This document shows positions 1 to 6,640 of a stretch of 16,074 bases of DNA, one piece after another. This DNA comes from Oscillospiraceae bacterium (GTDB taxonomy: Bacteria > Bacillota > Clostridia > Oscillospirales > Ruminococcaceae). The stretch is from assembly GCA_014858325.1 (NCBI GenBank), contig RKCM01000191.1:1-16074 (forward strand), in the 5' to 3' direction. Both the position numbers and the translations under genes were made by a program. The notes beneath the pieces were generated by a model. The model saw only the letters and a program-made list of their open reading frames with translations. It was not told the origin of the DNA and ran no database searches. Positions within the stretch are counted from its first letter, which is position 1. Every line of letters begins with the position of its first letter.

Positions 1-1113
1 AGCGAGGGTGATGTGGTAATCGTGGACGATGCCGCCGTCGGAGCAGATGGGCACGTAGATGCCGGTCTCCTTGAAGTACTCGTCGCGGGCCTTGGCGACC
101 TCGATAACGGCCGTAGCCTGACCGCGGCCGATGCCCTTGGTCTCGCGGGTGATGCAGATGGAGCCGCCGCCGATGCCGATCTTCACAAAGTCGGCGCCAG
201 CCTCAGCCAGGAAGCGGAAGCCCTCGGCATCCACCACGTTGCCGGCACCCACCTTCACGGTGTCGCCGTAGTGCTCGCGGATCCAGCCGATGGTGCGGCT
301 CTGCCACTCGGAGTAGCCCTCGGAGGAGTCGATGCAGAGCACGTCCACACCGGCTTCCACCAGAGCGGGCACGCGGTCGGCGAAATCGCGGGTGTTGATG
401 CCGGCACCCACCACGTAGCTCTTGTTCTTATCCAGCAGCTCGTTGGCATTCTGCTTGTGCGAATCGTAATCCTTGCGGAACACCATATACTTCAGGTTGC
501 CCTCGGCATCCACCAGAGGCAGGGTGTTGATCTTGTTGTCCCAGATGATGTTGTTGCAGTCGTGCAGAGAAGTGTTTTCCGGGGCGGTGACCAGCTTTTC
601 GAGGGGAGTCATAAAGGTGGTCACGGGTGCGTCGTCCGGGGTGTGGTTGACGCGGTAATCGCGGGAGGCCACGATGCCCAGCAGCTTGCCATTGGGGGTG
701 CCGTCGGCAGTGATGGCGATGGTGGAGTGGCCGGTGCGGGCCTTCAGCTCCAGCACATCGTGCAGGGTGGCAGTGGGGGCCAGGTTGGAGTCGGAGACAA
801 CATAACCGGCCTTGTAGCTCTTGACGCGGCGGACCATGGCGGCCTCATTCTCGATGCTCTGAGAGCCATAAATAAAGGACACACCGCCCTGACGTGCCAG
901 TGCAATGGCCAGCTTATCGCCGGAGACCGACTGCATGATGGCGCTGATCATGGGGATGTTCATCTGCAGGGGGCACTCCTCCTGACCCTTGCGGTATTTG
1001 ACCAGCGGGGTCTTCAGGCTGACAGCCGTAGGAACATTCTCCGCAGAAGAATAACCGGGGACCAGCAGATATTCACCAAACGTGCGGGAAGGTTCTTCGT
1101 AAAAATAAGCCAT
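1..1113 (-). CDS. guaB: IMP dehydrogenase (partial, C-terminus beyond window)
   Basis: This enzyme oxidises IMP to XMP with NAD+, the committed step of guanine nucleotide synthesis in the cytoplasm. The first 371 residues are visible and the 3' end runs off the window; family members have about 490-500. The TIM barrel is interrupted by two CBS-like repeats at roughly residues 100-220. The active-site loop GIGGGSICITRE contains the catalytic Cys320, and ICSDGGI contains the IMP-binding Asp359. The ATG at 1113 is preceded by AAGGAG at a good distance. From memory, the sequence is much closer to the Tritrichomonas foetus enzyme (Cys319, Asp358) than to E. coli GuaB, sharing the N-terminal EYLL-PG pattern and the GIGRGQATAVI segment. 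It has its own promoter at 1187-1215. The identification is very safe; the subtype is recalled, not aligned. Confidence 0.96.
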   Translation of the reverse strand, partial: MAYFYEEPSRTFGEYLLVPGYSSAENVPTAVSLKTPLVKYRKGQEECPLQMNIPMISAIMQSVSGDKLAIALARQGGVSFIYGSQSIENEAAMVRRVKSYKAGYVVSDSNLAPTATLHDVLELKARTGHSTIAITADGTPNGKLLGIVASRDYRVNHTPDDAPVTTFMTPLEKLVTAPENTSLHDCNNIIWDNKINTLPLVDAEGNLKYMVFRKDYDSHKQNANELLDKNKSYVVGAGINTRDFADRVPALVEAGVDVLCIDSSEGYSEWQSRTIGWIREHYGDTVKVGAGNVVDAEGFRFLAEAGADFVKIGIGGGSICITRETKGIGRGQATAVIEVAKARDEYFKETGIYVPICSDGGIVHDYHITLA

Positions 1114-1186
1114 GTTCAAACTCCTTTTCTCTGTATGCATCAACATCGATCAGATCCATAAAATCCACTTAGAAATGGTTGCATAT

Positions 1187-1215
1187 ACTTTACCACATTT
1201 CCCCCGGAAATACAA
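1187..1215 (-). promoter_or_regulatory. Promoter of guaB
   Basis: On the minus strand a -35 TTGTAT (1210-1215), a 17-nt spacer and a -10 TAAAGT (1187-1192) preceded by TGG (extended -10) are seen. The predicted start is near 1180, giving a leader of about 67 nt. The spacer TTCCGGGGGAAATGTGG is nearly identical to the spacer of the tRNA-Leu promoter at 13704-13720. The -35 matches consensus poorly, so the extended -10 probably matters. Confidence 0.6.
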
Positions 1216-1346
1216 ACCCCTGCCGCGCCAAACTTTGGAACTGTCCGTTGCAGAAAAACAGACAAATTGACCACCAAAACGGCGTAAGGTCATACTTTCC
1301 CCGGTGCCGACCTGCCTCTTTTCCTCTCCAAGGCGGCCCGGAATGC
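1216..1346. other. Intergenic stretch with no recognised feature
   Basis: Between the guaB promoter and the small-RNA terminator I see no coding region with a ribosome binding site and no strong hairpin. There are only a short palindrome CCAAAGTTTGG and a weak 6-bp stem around 1240-1270. Upstream promoter control of guaB could sit here, but nothing shows it. Confidence 0.4.
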
Positions 1347-1382
1347 AAAAAAGCTCGTCCGAAAACCCGGACGAGCCTTTTT
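1347..1382 (-). terminator. Intrinsic terminator of the small RNA (potentially bidirectional)
   Basis: The perfect 9-bp stem GCTCGTCCG/CGGACGAGC (1353-1361 with 1368-1376) has a 6-nt loop. On the minus strand it is followed by six T. It is flanked on the other side by five T on the plus strand, so it could stop transcription from either side and insulates guaB from upstream transcription. Confidence 0.88.
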
Positions 1383-1527
1383 GCACACGAAGTAGGATAC
1401 CGCCTGTGCGATGCCGTGGCAACAGCTGTGAAGGAGAACAGCCGGAGGAGGAGGTGCCCGACATCCGATATCCCTAAAAACAAGAAGAAAAAGATTTCAC
1501 GTTCCAGAAGGGTCTCGCCCTTTCTGT
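1347..1527 (-). ncRNA. Candidate free-standing small RNA, about 180 nt
   Basis: No protein is encoded with a credible start, yet the stretch is bounded by a near-consensus promoter (1534-1562) and a strong intrinsic terminator (1347-1382). The predicted RNA begins at once with a 5' hairpin: CAGAA and UUCUG arms, GGG/CCC, loop CGAGA, one bulged A (about 1506-1526). A long imperfect rod follows. 1466-1476 pairs with 1393-1402 (one bulged G), 1455-1465 pairs with 1410-1421 (one bulged A), and an apical stem 1438-1443/1424-1429 closes an 8-nt loop. Its 5' side carries an unpaired CCUCCUCCUCC (1444-1454), and the apical loop has CUCCUUC. Both complement Shine-Dalgarno sequences, as in C-rich regulatory RNAs of Gram-positives. 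It does not fit a family I can name. Expression and base-pairing targets are inference. Confidence 0.6.
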
Positions 1528-1533
1528 AACTAT

Positions 1534-1562
1534 ATTGTAACTCTTTTGAAACCGTTTTGCAA
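1534..1562 (-). promoter_or_regulatory. Promoter of the small RNA
   Basis: A -35 TTGCAA (1557-1562) and a -10 TACAAT (1534-1539) are separated by exactly 17 nt on the minus strand. Predicted transcription starts near 1525-1527, directly before the 5' hairpin. It lies 40-70 bp downstream of the thioesterase stop codon, and no gene with a start codon and ribosome binding site follows before the terminator. Confidence 0.7.
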
Positions 1563-1603
1563 GACTTTTTTGTAATTCTTTGTAATAAATTTGTGAAACT
1601 GTC

Positions 1604-2347
1604 TTACTCTGCTGCGGCGGGACCAAATTCCAGATAGCACTCAAAGGCCGCGTGCTCCTCGCGGCGGCCCACAACGTACCAGCCCTGCTCCACCGGCGCA
1701 TAAAACACCTGCATCTTCTCCCCTACCGGCACCTCGCGGTGGTATTTGATGGAGAAGAACCGCAGCTCGCTCCCCTGCCATACCTCCAGCGGCAGCACAT
1801 CGCAGGCAACGTCCAGATAACGGGAGTTGTTGATGTGGCCGTTGGAATCGCAGAGAGAGTAGTAGGCCACCCACTCCCCTGCCGCCGTCAGGTCATTGCT
1901 CTTGTGCACCAGCTGGGGCAGGGATTCGGGCAGGGATTCGTTCTGGAAGCCGGGCACCGTCCAGTCCGGGGCCCGCTGGATGCGCCCCGTGCGGGTATCC
2001 ACCAGCATCCAGCGGCAATCCACCAGTGCAAGCTCCTGCCCCTCTGCGCCGCAGAGGGTAGTGATGCGCTTCATGCTGCCCTTTTGGAACCCCTCACAGG
2101 CGGTGTGCAGGGTGAGCTGCTCGCCCCGCCGGGGCATCCGGGTGATCCTTACCGCCTGCTTTGCCACCAGAAAAGCGCTGTGGTGCTCCTGAAAAAAACG
2201 GTAGTCCATCTGGTTTGCCCGGGCGTGGTCGGTGGAGATCTGCTCCACATACCGCATCATGGCGCTGGGCTTCAGCCGGCGGCAGAAATCACAATCGCCG
2301 TCCAGTGCCGGAAGCGTTTCGGTGTATGCTCTGCGTTCTGTTGTCAT
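1604..2347 (-). CDS. Acyl-ACP thioesterase (FatA/FatB family)
   Basis: This enzyme hydrolyses acyl-ACP to release free fatty acid in the cytoplasm. The 247-residue protein has the double hot-dog layout of the bacterial/plant acyl-ACP thioesterase family. The first hot-dog covers about residues 5-130. The second carries the active-site motif CDSNGHINNSRYLD, with Asp167, Asn169 and His171 as the expected catalytic residues. The length is normal for bacterial members. The ATG at 2347 is preceded by TAGGAGATATAAGCA, a well-placed site. It lies downstream of potD in the same direction, separated by a modest terminator, and I see no clear promoter of its own. It may therefore be expressed partly by read-through. 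Chain-length preference cannot be read from the sequence. Roles in membrane lipid turnover or fatty acid release are inference. Confidence 0.9.
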   Translation of the reverse strand: MTTERRAYTETLPALDGDCDFCRRLKPSAMMRYVEQISTDHARANQMDYRFFQEHHSAFLVAKQAVRITRMPRRGEQLTLHTACEGFQKGSMKRITTLCGAEGQELALVDCRWMLVDTRTGRIQRAPDWTVPGFQNESLPESLPQLVHKSNDLTAAGEWVAYYSLCDSNGHINNSRYLDVACDVLPLEVWQGSELRFFSIKYHREVPVGEKMQVFYAPVEQGWYVVGRREEHAAFECYLEFGPAAAE

Positions 2348-2363
2348 TGCTTATATCTCCTAT

Positions 2364-2404
2364 CAATAAAGGCAGGCCGCGCCTTTTTGCAGCACAGCCT
2401 GCCT
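2364..2404 (-). terminator. Terminator after the pot operon
   Basis: An 8-bp stem AGGCAGGC/GCCTGCCT (minus strand, 2397-2404 with 2370-2377) with a 19-nt loop is followed by TTTATT. It begins 25 nt after the potD stop and ends just before the thioesterase ribosome binding site. The imperfect T-tract and large loop suggest partial termination. Confidence 0.6.
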
Positions 2405-2428
2405 GAAGTGTTCCCGCAAAAGGGGCGC

Positions 2429-3661
2429 TCAATACGTATTGCGGCTGCGGCGGCGGACCTTGCGCCAGATGTTGAAGCAGGCCAGCGCCAGCATGGCGGC
2501 CAACAGCAGCAGGAACAGATACGCGCTGCCGCTCTCGTTATAGCTCTTCATCTCGCTCCACTTCACGTCCAGCTCGTTGTTCACTTCGTCGCTCAACGCC
2601 GTAAAGACCTTTTCCTTGGCCTCGACCTCGGCGGGCGGGAATGCGATCTCGTTGTTGGCCAGTTCTTCGTCCAGCACCTGGCGGACCGACTCCATGGGAG
2701 TGGTGTAGCCGATATACTCCGCATTGGCCTTGCCGATGTCCGTCTCACACATAAAGTTGATGAACATCTCGGCGGCTTCCTCATTTTCGCTGGTGGCGGG
2801 GATGCACATGCTGTCCACAGACAGCACGCTGCCCTCTTCGGGGAAGACCCAGGCCAGGTCGGGGTTGTCATCGATCATGGTGATGGCGTCGCCGGAGTAA
2901 TAGACGCCGATGGCCGCCTCGCCGCCGATCATCTTATCGAAGATCTCGTCCATAACATAGGCCTGCACCAGCGGCTTCTGAGCCTTGAGCTCTTCCACCA
3001 CCTCGTCCACCTCCTCGGTGGAGGTGGGGTTGATGCTCTTGCCCGCCTTGAAGGCAGCGATGGCGTAAGCGTCGCGGCTGTTGTTGAACATCAGGATATT
3101 GCCCGCATACTGCTCATCCCACAGATCTGCCCAGCAGGTGGGTGCTTTTTCCACCATGGTGGTGTTGTAGATGATGCCGGTGGTGCAGAGCATATAGGGC
3201 ACGGTATAGGCATTCTCCGGGTCGTAATCGGCGTTGCGGTACTCTGCATCGATCTTCTGGAAGTTTGGGATGTTGTCGTAATTCAGGGGTTTCAGCATCC
3301 CCTCTGCGATCATCTTGGCCACCATGTAGTCGGACGGGATGATGACGTCGTAGTTGGCCGCGCCGGATTTCAGCTTGGCGTAAAGGGACTCGTTGGAGTC
3401 GAAGGTGGTGTAGTTGACCTTGATGCCGGTCAGCTTTTCAAAATCGCTCACCACGTCCTCGCTGTCGTCGGAGCCGTTGGAGATGTATTCGCCCCAGTTG
3501 TAGACGTTCAGGGTAACATTCCGGCCCTTGAAGCGAGTCCAATCGTAGTCGTCGGAGACAGAGACATCCTCGGTCACTTCGATGGTCCCGGCAGCAAAGG
3601 CAGGTGCGGCGCAGGCAAACGCCAGCACCAGCGTCAGGAAGATGGCTGCAAAACGCTTCAT
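2429..3661 (-). CDS. potD: Polyamine ABC transporter substrate-binding protein, C-terminally anchored
   Basis: This protein captures spermidine/putrescine outside the membrane and delivers it to the PotBC channel. The 410-residue product starts with a signal peptide (MKRF, hydrophobic core, AFA-AGT cleavage site near residue 23). A PotD/PotF-like type II binding fold follows, with early NVYNWGEYI and later DVIIPSDYMVAKM and VYYSGDA segments. Unlike usual Firmicute PotD lipoproteins there is no good lipobox. Instead the C-terminus has a hydrophobic segment (about 380-397) and a basic tail, WRKVRRRSRNTY, which should anchor the protein with the binding domain outside. Typical PotD is about 350 residues, so the extra length is mostly this anchor. 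Its ATG overlaps the potC stop by four bases (ATGA), indicating coupled translation. Substrate assignment rests on the operon and family resemblance. Confidence 0.93.
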   Translation of the reverse strand: MKRFAAIFLTLVLAFACAAPAFAAGTIEVTEDVSVSDDYDWTRFKGRNVTLNVYNWGEYISNGSDDSEDVVSDFEKLTGIKVNYTTFDSNESLYAKLKSGAANYDVIIPSDYMVAKMIAEGMLKPLNYDNIPNFQKIDAEYRNADYDPENAYTVPYMLCTTGIIYNTTMVEKAPTCWADLWDEQYAGNILMFNNSRDAYAIAAFKAGKSINPTSTEEVDEVVEELKAQKPLVQAYVMDEIFDKMIGGEAAIGVYYSGDAITMIDDNPDLAWVFPEEGSVLSVDSMCIPATSENEEAAEMFINFMCETDIGKANAEYIGYTTPMESVRQVLDEELANNEIAFPPAEVEAKEKVFTALSDEVNNELDVKWSEMKSYNESGSAYLFLLLLAAMLALACFNIWRKVRRRSRNTY

Positions 3662-4506
3662 GCCGCGTCGCCCCCTCTCAGTGCTTTCTGGTCCTTGCGG
3701 TACTCCCGGCTCTCCATGGCATTGGAGATGAGGATGATGGCCAGAATGACCGCAAACATGATGGTGGACAGTGCGTAGATCTCCGGGCTGACCTTCTTGC
3801 GGGTCATGGAGTAGATGGCAATGGGCAGGGTCTCCACGGTGCCGCAGTTGAAATAGGAGATCATGAAGTCGTCGATGGAATAGGTCAGGCAGATGAGGAA
3901 AGCCGACAGGATGGCCGGGCTGATCTCGGGCAGGATGACCTTGAAGAAGGCCTGCCGGGGGTCGCAGCCCAGATCCAGCGCTGCCTCATACAGCTTGATG
4001 TCCAGCTGCTTGAGCTTGGGCGTCACGTTGAAGATGACGTAGGGCACATTGAAGGCGATATGCGCGATGAGCAGCGTGGGCAGGCCCATGATGGTATCGG
4101 GCAGAAAATCGACGTTGGACGCAAAGCGCTGGTAGGCCACAAACAGCAGCATCAGCGAGATGCCGGTGATGATCTCGGGGTTGACCACCGGGATATAGGT
4201 GATGTTGGTGACGAGCAGGCGGCTTTTGCGGCCCATGGACGCAATGCCAAGGCTCGCCGCCGTGCCCAGCACCGTGGCAATGATGGCCGAAAGGATAGCT
4301 ACCTCAATGGACACCCACAGTGCGTTCAGAATGGACGCGTTGTGGAACAGGCTGCTGTACCACTTGAGGGTAAAGCCCGTGAACAGCGCGTAGCCCTTGC
4401 TCTGGTTGAAGCTGAAGACGATCATGTAGGCGATGGGCAGATACATGAAGCAGAAAAACAGGACGATGTAGGCCCGCTGCATCAGGCGCAGATGTTTCGT
4501 TTTCAT
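3658..4506 (-). CDS. potC: Polyamine ABC transporter permease PotC
   Basis: This is one of two membrane subunits forming the polyamine channel with PotB. The 282-residue protein has six predicted membrane helices; the first is around residues 11-33 (AYIVLFFCFMYLPIAYMIV). The cytoplasmic EAA loop that contacts the ATPase is at about residues 173-194 (YEAALDLGCDPRQAFFKVIL). Length matches the PotC/CysW-type permease family. The start ATG at 4506 shares one base with the potB stop (TGATG), and the stop overlaps potD, so translation is probably coupled throughout. The C-terminal tail MESREYRKDQKALRGG is charged and cytoplasmic. I see nothing broken. Assignment as PotC rather than another iron or spermidine-type permease rests on gene order A-B-C-D. 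Confidence 0.94.
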   Translation of the reverse strand: MKTKHLRLMQRAYIVLFFCFMYLPIAYMIVFSFNQSKGYALFTGFTLKWYSSLFHNASILNALWVSIEVAILSAIIATVLGTAASLGIASMGRKSRLLVTNITYIPVVNPEIITGISLMLLFVAYQRFASNVDFLPDTIMGLPTLLIAHIAFNVPYVIFNVTPKLKQLDIKLYEAALDLGCDPRQAFFKVILPEISPAILSAFLICLTYSIDDFMISYFNCGTVETLPIAIYSMTRKKVSPEIYALSTIMFAVILAIILISNAMESREYRKDQKALRGGDAA

Positions 4507-5324
4507 CAGGACACACCCTCCATTTCATCTTCGTCGAAGCTGGAGGTGAAGCTCATGCAGAGCAGAACGATCACCATCAGCACCAGACTCATGGCCGAGC
4601 CCACGTTGAGGTTGTAGCTGTTGCCGAGGAACTGCATCTCGATCAGGTCGCCGATGAGCAGGTTGGAGCCGCCGCCCAGCATCCGGCTGATGACAAAGGT
4701 GGACACCGCCGGGACAAAGACCATCGTGATGCCGGTGCTGATGCCGGGCACGCTCATGGGGATGAGCACCCGCACGAGGGTCTTGGTGGTGGAAGCGCCC
4801 AGATCCTGCGCGGCTTCCACCAGGCTCTGGTCGATCTTGGTCATGCTGGTATAAAGGGGCAGGATCATATAGGGCACATAGTTGTACACCATGCCCAGCA
4901 CCACAGCGCCGGAGGTGTTGAGCATGGTGTAGGGGCCAAGGCCGAAGATCCCCAGCAGGGCGTTCACCGGGCCGTTGACGCTGAGCAGGCCCATCCAGGC
5001 ATAGGTGCGGAGCAAAAAGTTCATCCACATGGGCAGCATCACCAGCATCAGCATGATGTGCTGCTTATTTACCCGCAGGCGGGAGAGAAAATAGCCCACG
5101 GGGAAGGCGATCACAAGGCAGATGACCGTAGCGATCAAGGCCAGCAGCAGGCTGCGGGCAAACACGGAGCCATAGCCGCTGACGGAGGCCAGATTGGCAA
5201 TGGTAAAATGGCCGTCGGCGTCGGTCAGCGCGTAGTACACCACGATGATGAGGGGCACCACCGTAAACAGCACCATCCACACAAAGTACGGATAGGCCAG
5301 CTTTTTGTCGTAAATCTTCATCAT
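4506..5324 (-). CDS. potB: Polyamine ABC transporter permease PotB
   Basis: This is the second membrane subunit of the polyamine importer, 272 residues, with six predicted helices beginning with YPYFVWMVLFTVVPLIIVV near the N-terminus. The EAA loop VEAAQDLGASTTKTLVRVL is near residues 168-188. The reading frame stays open upstream to 5462, but that extension lies inside potA and reads as an arginine/proline-rich shadow. The first of two adjacent ATG codons (5322-5324) follows GAGGGGTGA at a workable distance, so I start there; the second ATG (5321) is possible. The potA stop (5332) lies 7 bases upstream, within the ribosome binding region, again pointing to coupling. The C-terminus ends in an acidic stretch (SSFDEDEMEG). 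Confidence 0.93.
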   Translation of the reverse strand: MMKIYDKKLAYPYFVWMVLFTVVPLIIVVYYALTDADGHFTIANLASVSGYGSVFARSLLLALIATVICLVIAFPVGYFLSRLRVNKQHIMLMLVMLPMWMNFLLRTYAWMGLLSVNGPVNALLGIFGLGPYTMLNTSGAVVLGMVYNYVPYMILPLYTSMTKIDQSLVEAAQDLGASTTKTLVRVLIPMSVPGISTGITMVFVPAVSTFVISRMLGGGSNLLIGDLIEMQFLGNSYNLNVGSAMSLVLMVIVLLCMSFTSSFDEDEMEGVS

Positions 5325-5331
5325 CGCCGCA

Positions 5332-6378
5332 TCACCCCTCTGTACGGGCCATGATGTGGATCTCGTTGGGGCCGATCCGCATTCCGATGGTATCGCCCGG
5401 CGTGCAGGCGCGGGTGGAATGGATGAGCCACTCGCGGCCCTCGCAGTCCACATGCATCTCAAAATGGACGCCCTTGAAGATGACGTCGTTCACCACGCCC
5501 GTCAGCTGTCCCTCTACCGGGGAGACCACCTCGATGTCCTCGGGGCGGACGACCACCTGCACGCTCTGTTCCCGGGCAAAGCCCCGGTCCACGCAGGGGA
5601 AATCCACGCCGCCGAAAGAGACGAGGAAATCCCGATGCATCACGCCGTCCACAATGTTGGAGTCCCCGATGAAATCTGCCACAAAGGCATTCTTCGGCTC
5701 ATTATAAATATCCTCGGGCGTGCCGATCTGCTGCACCTTGCCGCCGTTCATAACGACGACGGTGTCGGACATGGTCAGCGCCTCCTCCTGATCGTGGGTG
5801 ACGTAGATGAAGGTGATGTTCATCTCCCGCTGCAGCCGCTTCAGCTCCAGCTGCATCTCCTTGCGGAGCTTGAGGTCCAAAGCACCCAGCGGCTCGTCCA
5901 GCAGCAGGATTTCCGGCTCGTTGACGAGGCTGCGGGCAATGGCCACGCGCTGCTGCTGGCCGCCGGACATCTGGCTGATACTGCGGCGCTCAAAGCCCTT
6001 CAGGCCCACGACCTCCAGCATATCCCGCACCTTGCGGCGGATGGTCTCTTCGTCCATCTTTTTCAGCCGCAGGCCAAAGGCCACGTTTTCAAATACATTC
6101 AAATGCGGGAAAAGGGCATATTTCTGAAACACCGTGTTCACCGGGCGCTTGTAGGGAGGCACCCCCGTGATGTCCCGGCCTTTGAGCAGCACCTTGCCTG
6201 CGTTCGGCTCCAGGAAGCCTGCAATGAGCCGCAGGGTGGTGGTTTTGCCGCAGCCGGAAGGGCCCAGCAGTGTCACGAACTCTTTGTCATGGATGTCGAG
6301 ATTCAGCCCATCCAGGATGCGCTGACCATCAAATTCCACTACGATGTCTCGCAGCGAAACGATCACCGAGTTATCCAT
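5332..6378 (-). CDS. potA: Polyamine ABC transporter ATPase PotA
   Basis: This subunit powers polyamine import by ATP hydrolysis on the inner face of the membrane. The 348-residue protein has all ABC motifs: Walker A GPSGCGKTT at 39-47, Q-loop Gln85, signature MSGGQQQRVAIARS starting at 137, Walker B ILLLDEP at 157-163, D-loop GALD and switch His195. The C-terminal third (about 245-345) is the TOBE-type regulatory domain typical of PotA/MalK-like ATPases. The start ATG at 6378 has a perfect AAGGAGG 10 nt upstream. It is the first gene of potABCD and follows a leader of about 135 nt that looks able to form alternative hairpins before a U-tract. Substrate specificity follows from its operon neighbours. 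Confidence 0.96.
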   Translation of the reverse strand: MDNSVIVSLRDIVVEFDGQRILDGLNLDIHDKEFVTLLGPSGCGKTTTLRLIAGFLEPNAGKVLLKGRDITGVPPYKRPVNTVFQKYALFPHLNVFENVAFGLRLKKMDEETIRRKVRDMLEVVGLKGFERRSISQMSGGQQQRVAIARSLVNEPEILLLDEPLGALDLKLRKEMQLELKRLQREMNITFIYVTHDQEEALTMSDTVVVMNGGKVQQIGTPEDIYNEPKNAFVADFIGDSNIVDGVMHRDFLVSFGGVDFPCVDRGFAREQSVQVVVRPEDIEVVSPVEGQLTGVVNDVIFKGVHFEMHVDCEGREWLIHSTRACTPGDTIGMRIGPNEIHIMARTEG

Positions 6379-6408
6379 TTTACTATTTCCTCCTTAAACT
6401 CAGATACG

Positions 6409-6514
6409 AAAAAAGACAGGGTATTGACCCCATCCCTCGTACCAGGGTGACCCAGCCCCGCACAACATCCATGACGACCGTACCGTAATATTGCGCAGTT
6501 ATTCTGCCCTGTCA
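6409..6514 (-). promoter_or_regulatory. Structured leader of potABCD, possible attenuator
   Basis: The predicted transcript begins at or next to GACAGGG (6507-6513). Its perfect complement CCCUGUC (6415-6421) lies about 85 nt downstream and is followed immediately by six U (6409-6414), the layout of a terminator enclosing a domain. Inside are a 9-bp helix CUGCGCAAU/GUUGUGCGG (with G-U pairs, roughly 6490-6498 and 6458-6466) and a CCCU/AGGG hairpin. The same CCC at 6419-6421 can instead pair with GGGU (6427-6430) in a short hairpin, so two structures exclude each other. This suggests regulated read-through into potA. I cannot assign it to a known riboswitch class; a ligand is pure inference. 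Confidence 0.45.
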
Positions 6515-6520
6515 CCGCTT

Positions 6521-6549
6521 ATGATAAACAATCCGACACCAAATGTCAA
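6521..6549 (-). promoter_or_regulatory. Promoter of potABCD
   Basis: A consensus -35 TTGACA (6544-6549), a 17-nt spacer and a -10 TATCAT (6521-6526) lie on the minus strand, 143 bp upstream of the potA start. It lies just after the terminator of the upstream four-gene operon, so pot expression is independent. This is the best sigma-A match in the window apart from the rpmE -10. Confidence 0.82.
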
Positions 6550-6588
6550 TCACTCTGCCCCGCTTTGCCGAAACTTTACGTCGGACGC

Positions 6589-6631
6589 AAAAAAATCCTG
6601 CGTTGTACCAAAATTTCGTCCAGCGCAGGAT
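6589..6631 (-). terminator. Terminator of the Gld-like ABC operon
   Basis: The perfect 8-bp stem ATCCTGCG/CGCAGGAT (minus strand, 6624-6631 with 6595-6602) has a 21-nt loop and is followed by a run of seven T. It starts 10 nt after the stop codon of the DUF4340 gene. Confidence 0.85.
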
Positions 6632-6640
6632 CACCGTTTT

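Noticed and set aside
1150..1464. Small minus-strand open frame in the guaB upstream gap
   Set aside because: It starts inside the small-RNA rod, has no ribosome binding site, and would have to read through the strong terminator at 1347-1382.
1347..1527. Assignment of the small RNA as 6S RNA
   Set aside because: Size and rod shape would fit, but I cannot find a symmetric central bubble, and the rod is asymmetric with a separate 5' hairpin; left unnamed.
3600..3661. Lipoprotein signal in PotD (Cys near residue 17)
   Set aside because: The residues before the Cys (AFA) do not match the lipobox, and a better signal peptidase I site AFA-AGT follows.
1652..3778. Long plus-strand open frame of about 708 codons
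   Set aside because: It lies antisense to the thioesterase, potD and the end of potC, is rich in His, Val, Gly and Ala as expected from the complement of GC-rich codons, and has no ribosome binding site or family resemblance.
6419..6460. Resemblance of CUGGUACGAGGGAU in the pot leader to the ykkC riboswitch core
   Set aside because: The other conserved ykkC elements (the ACACGG and GGGA...AAAAGCC segments) are missing, so the match is probably chance.
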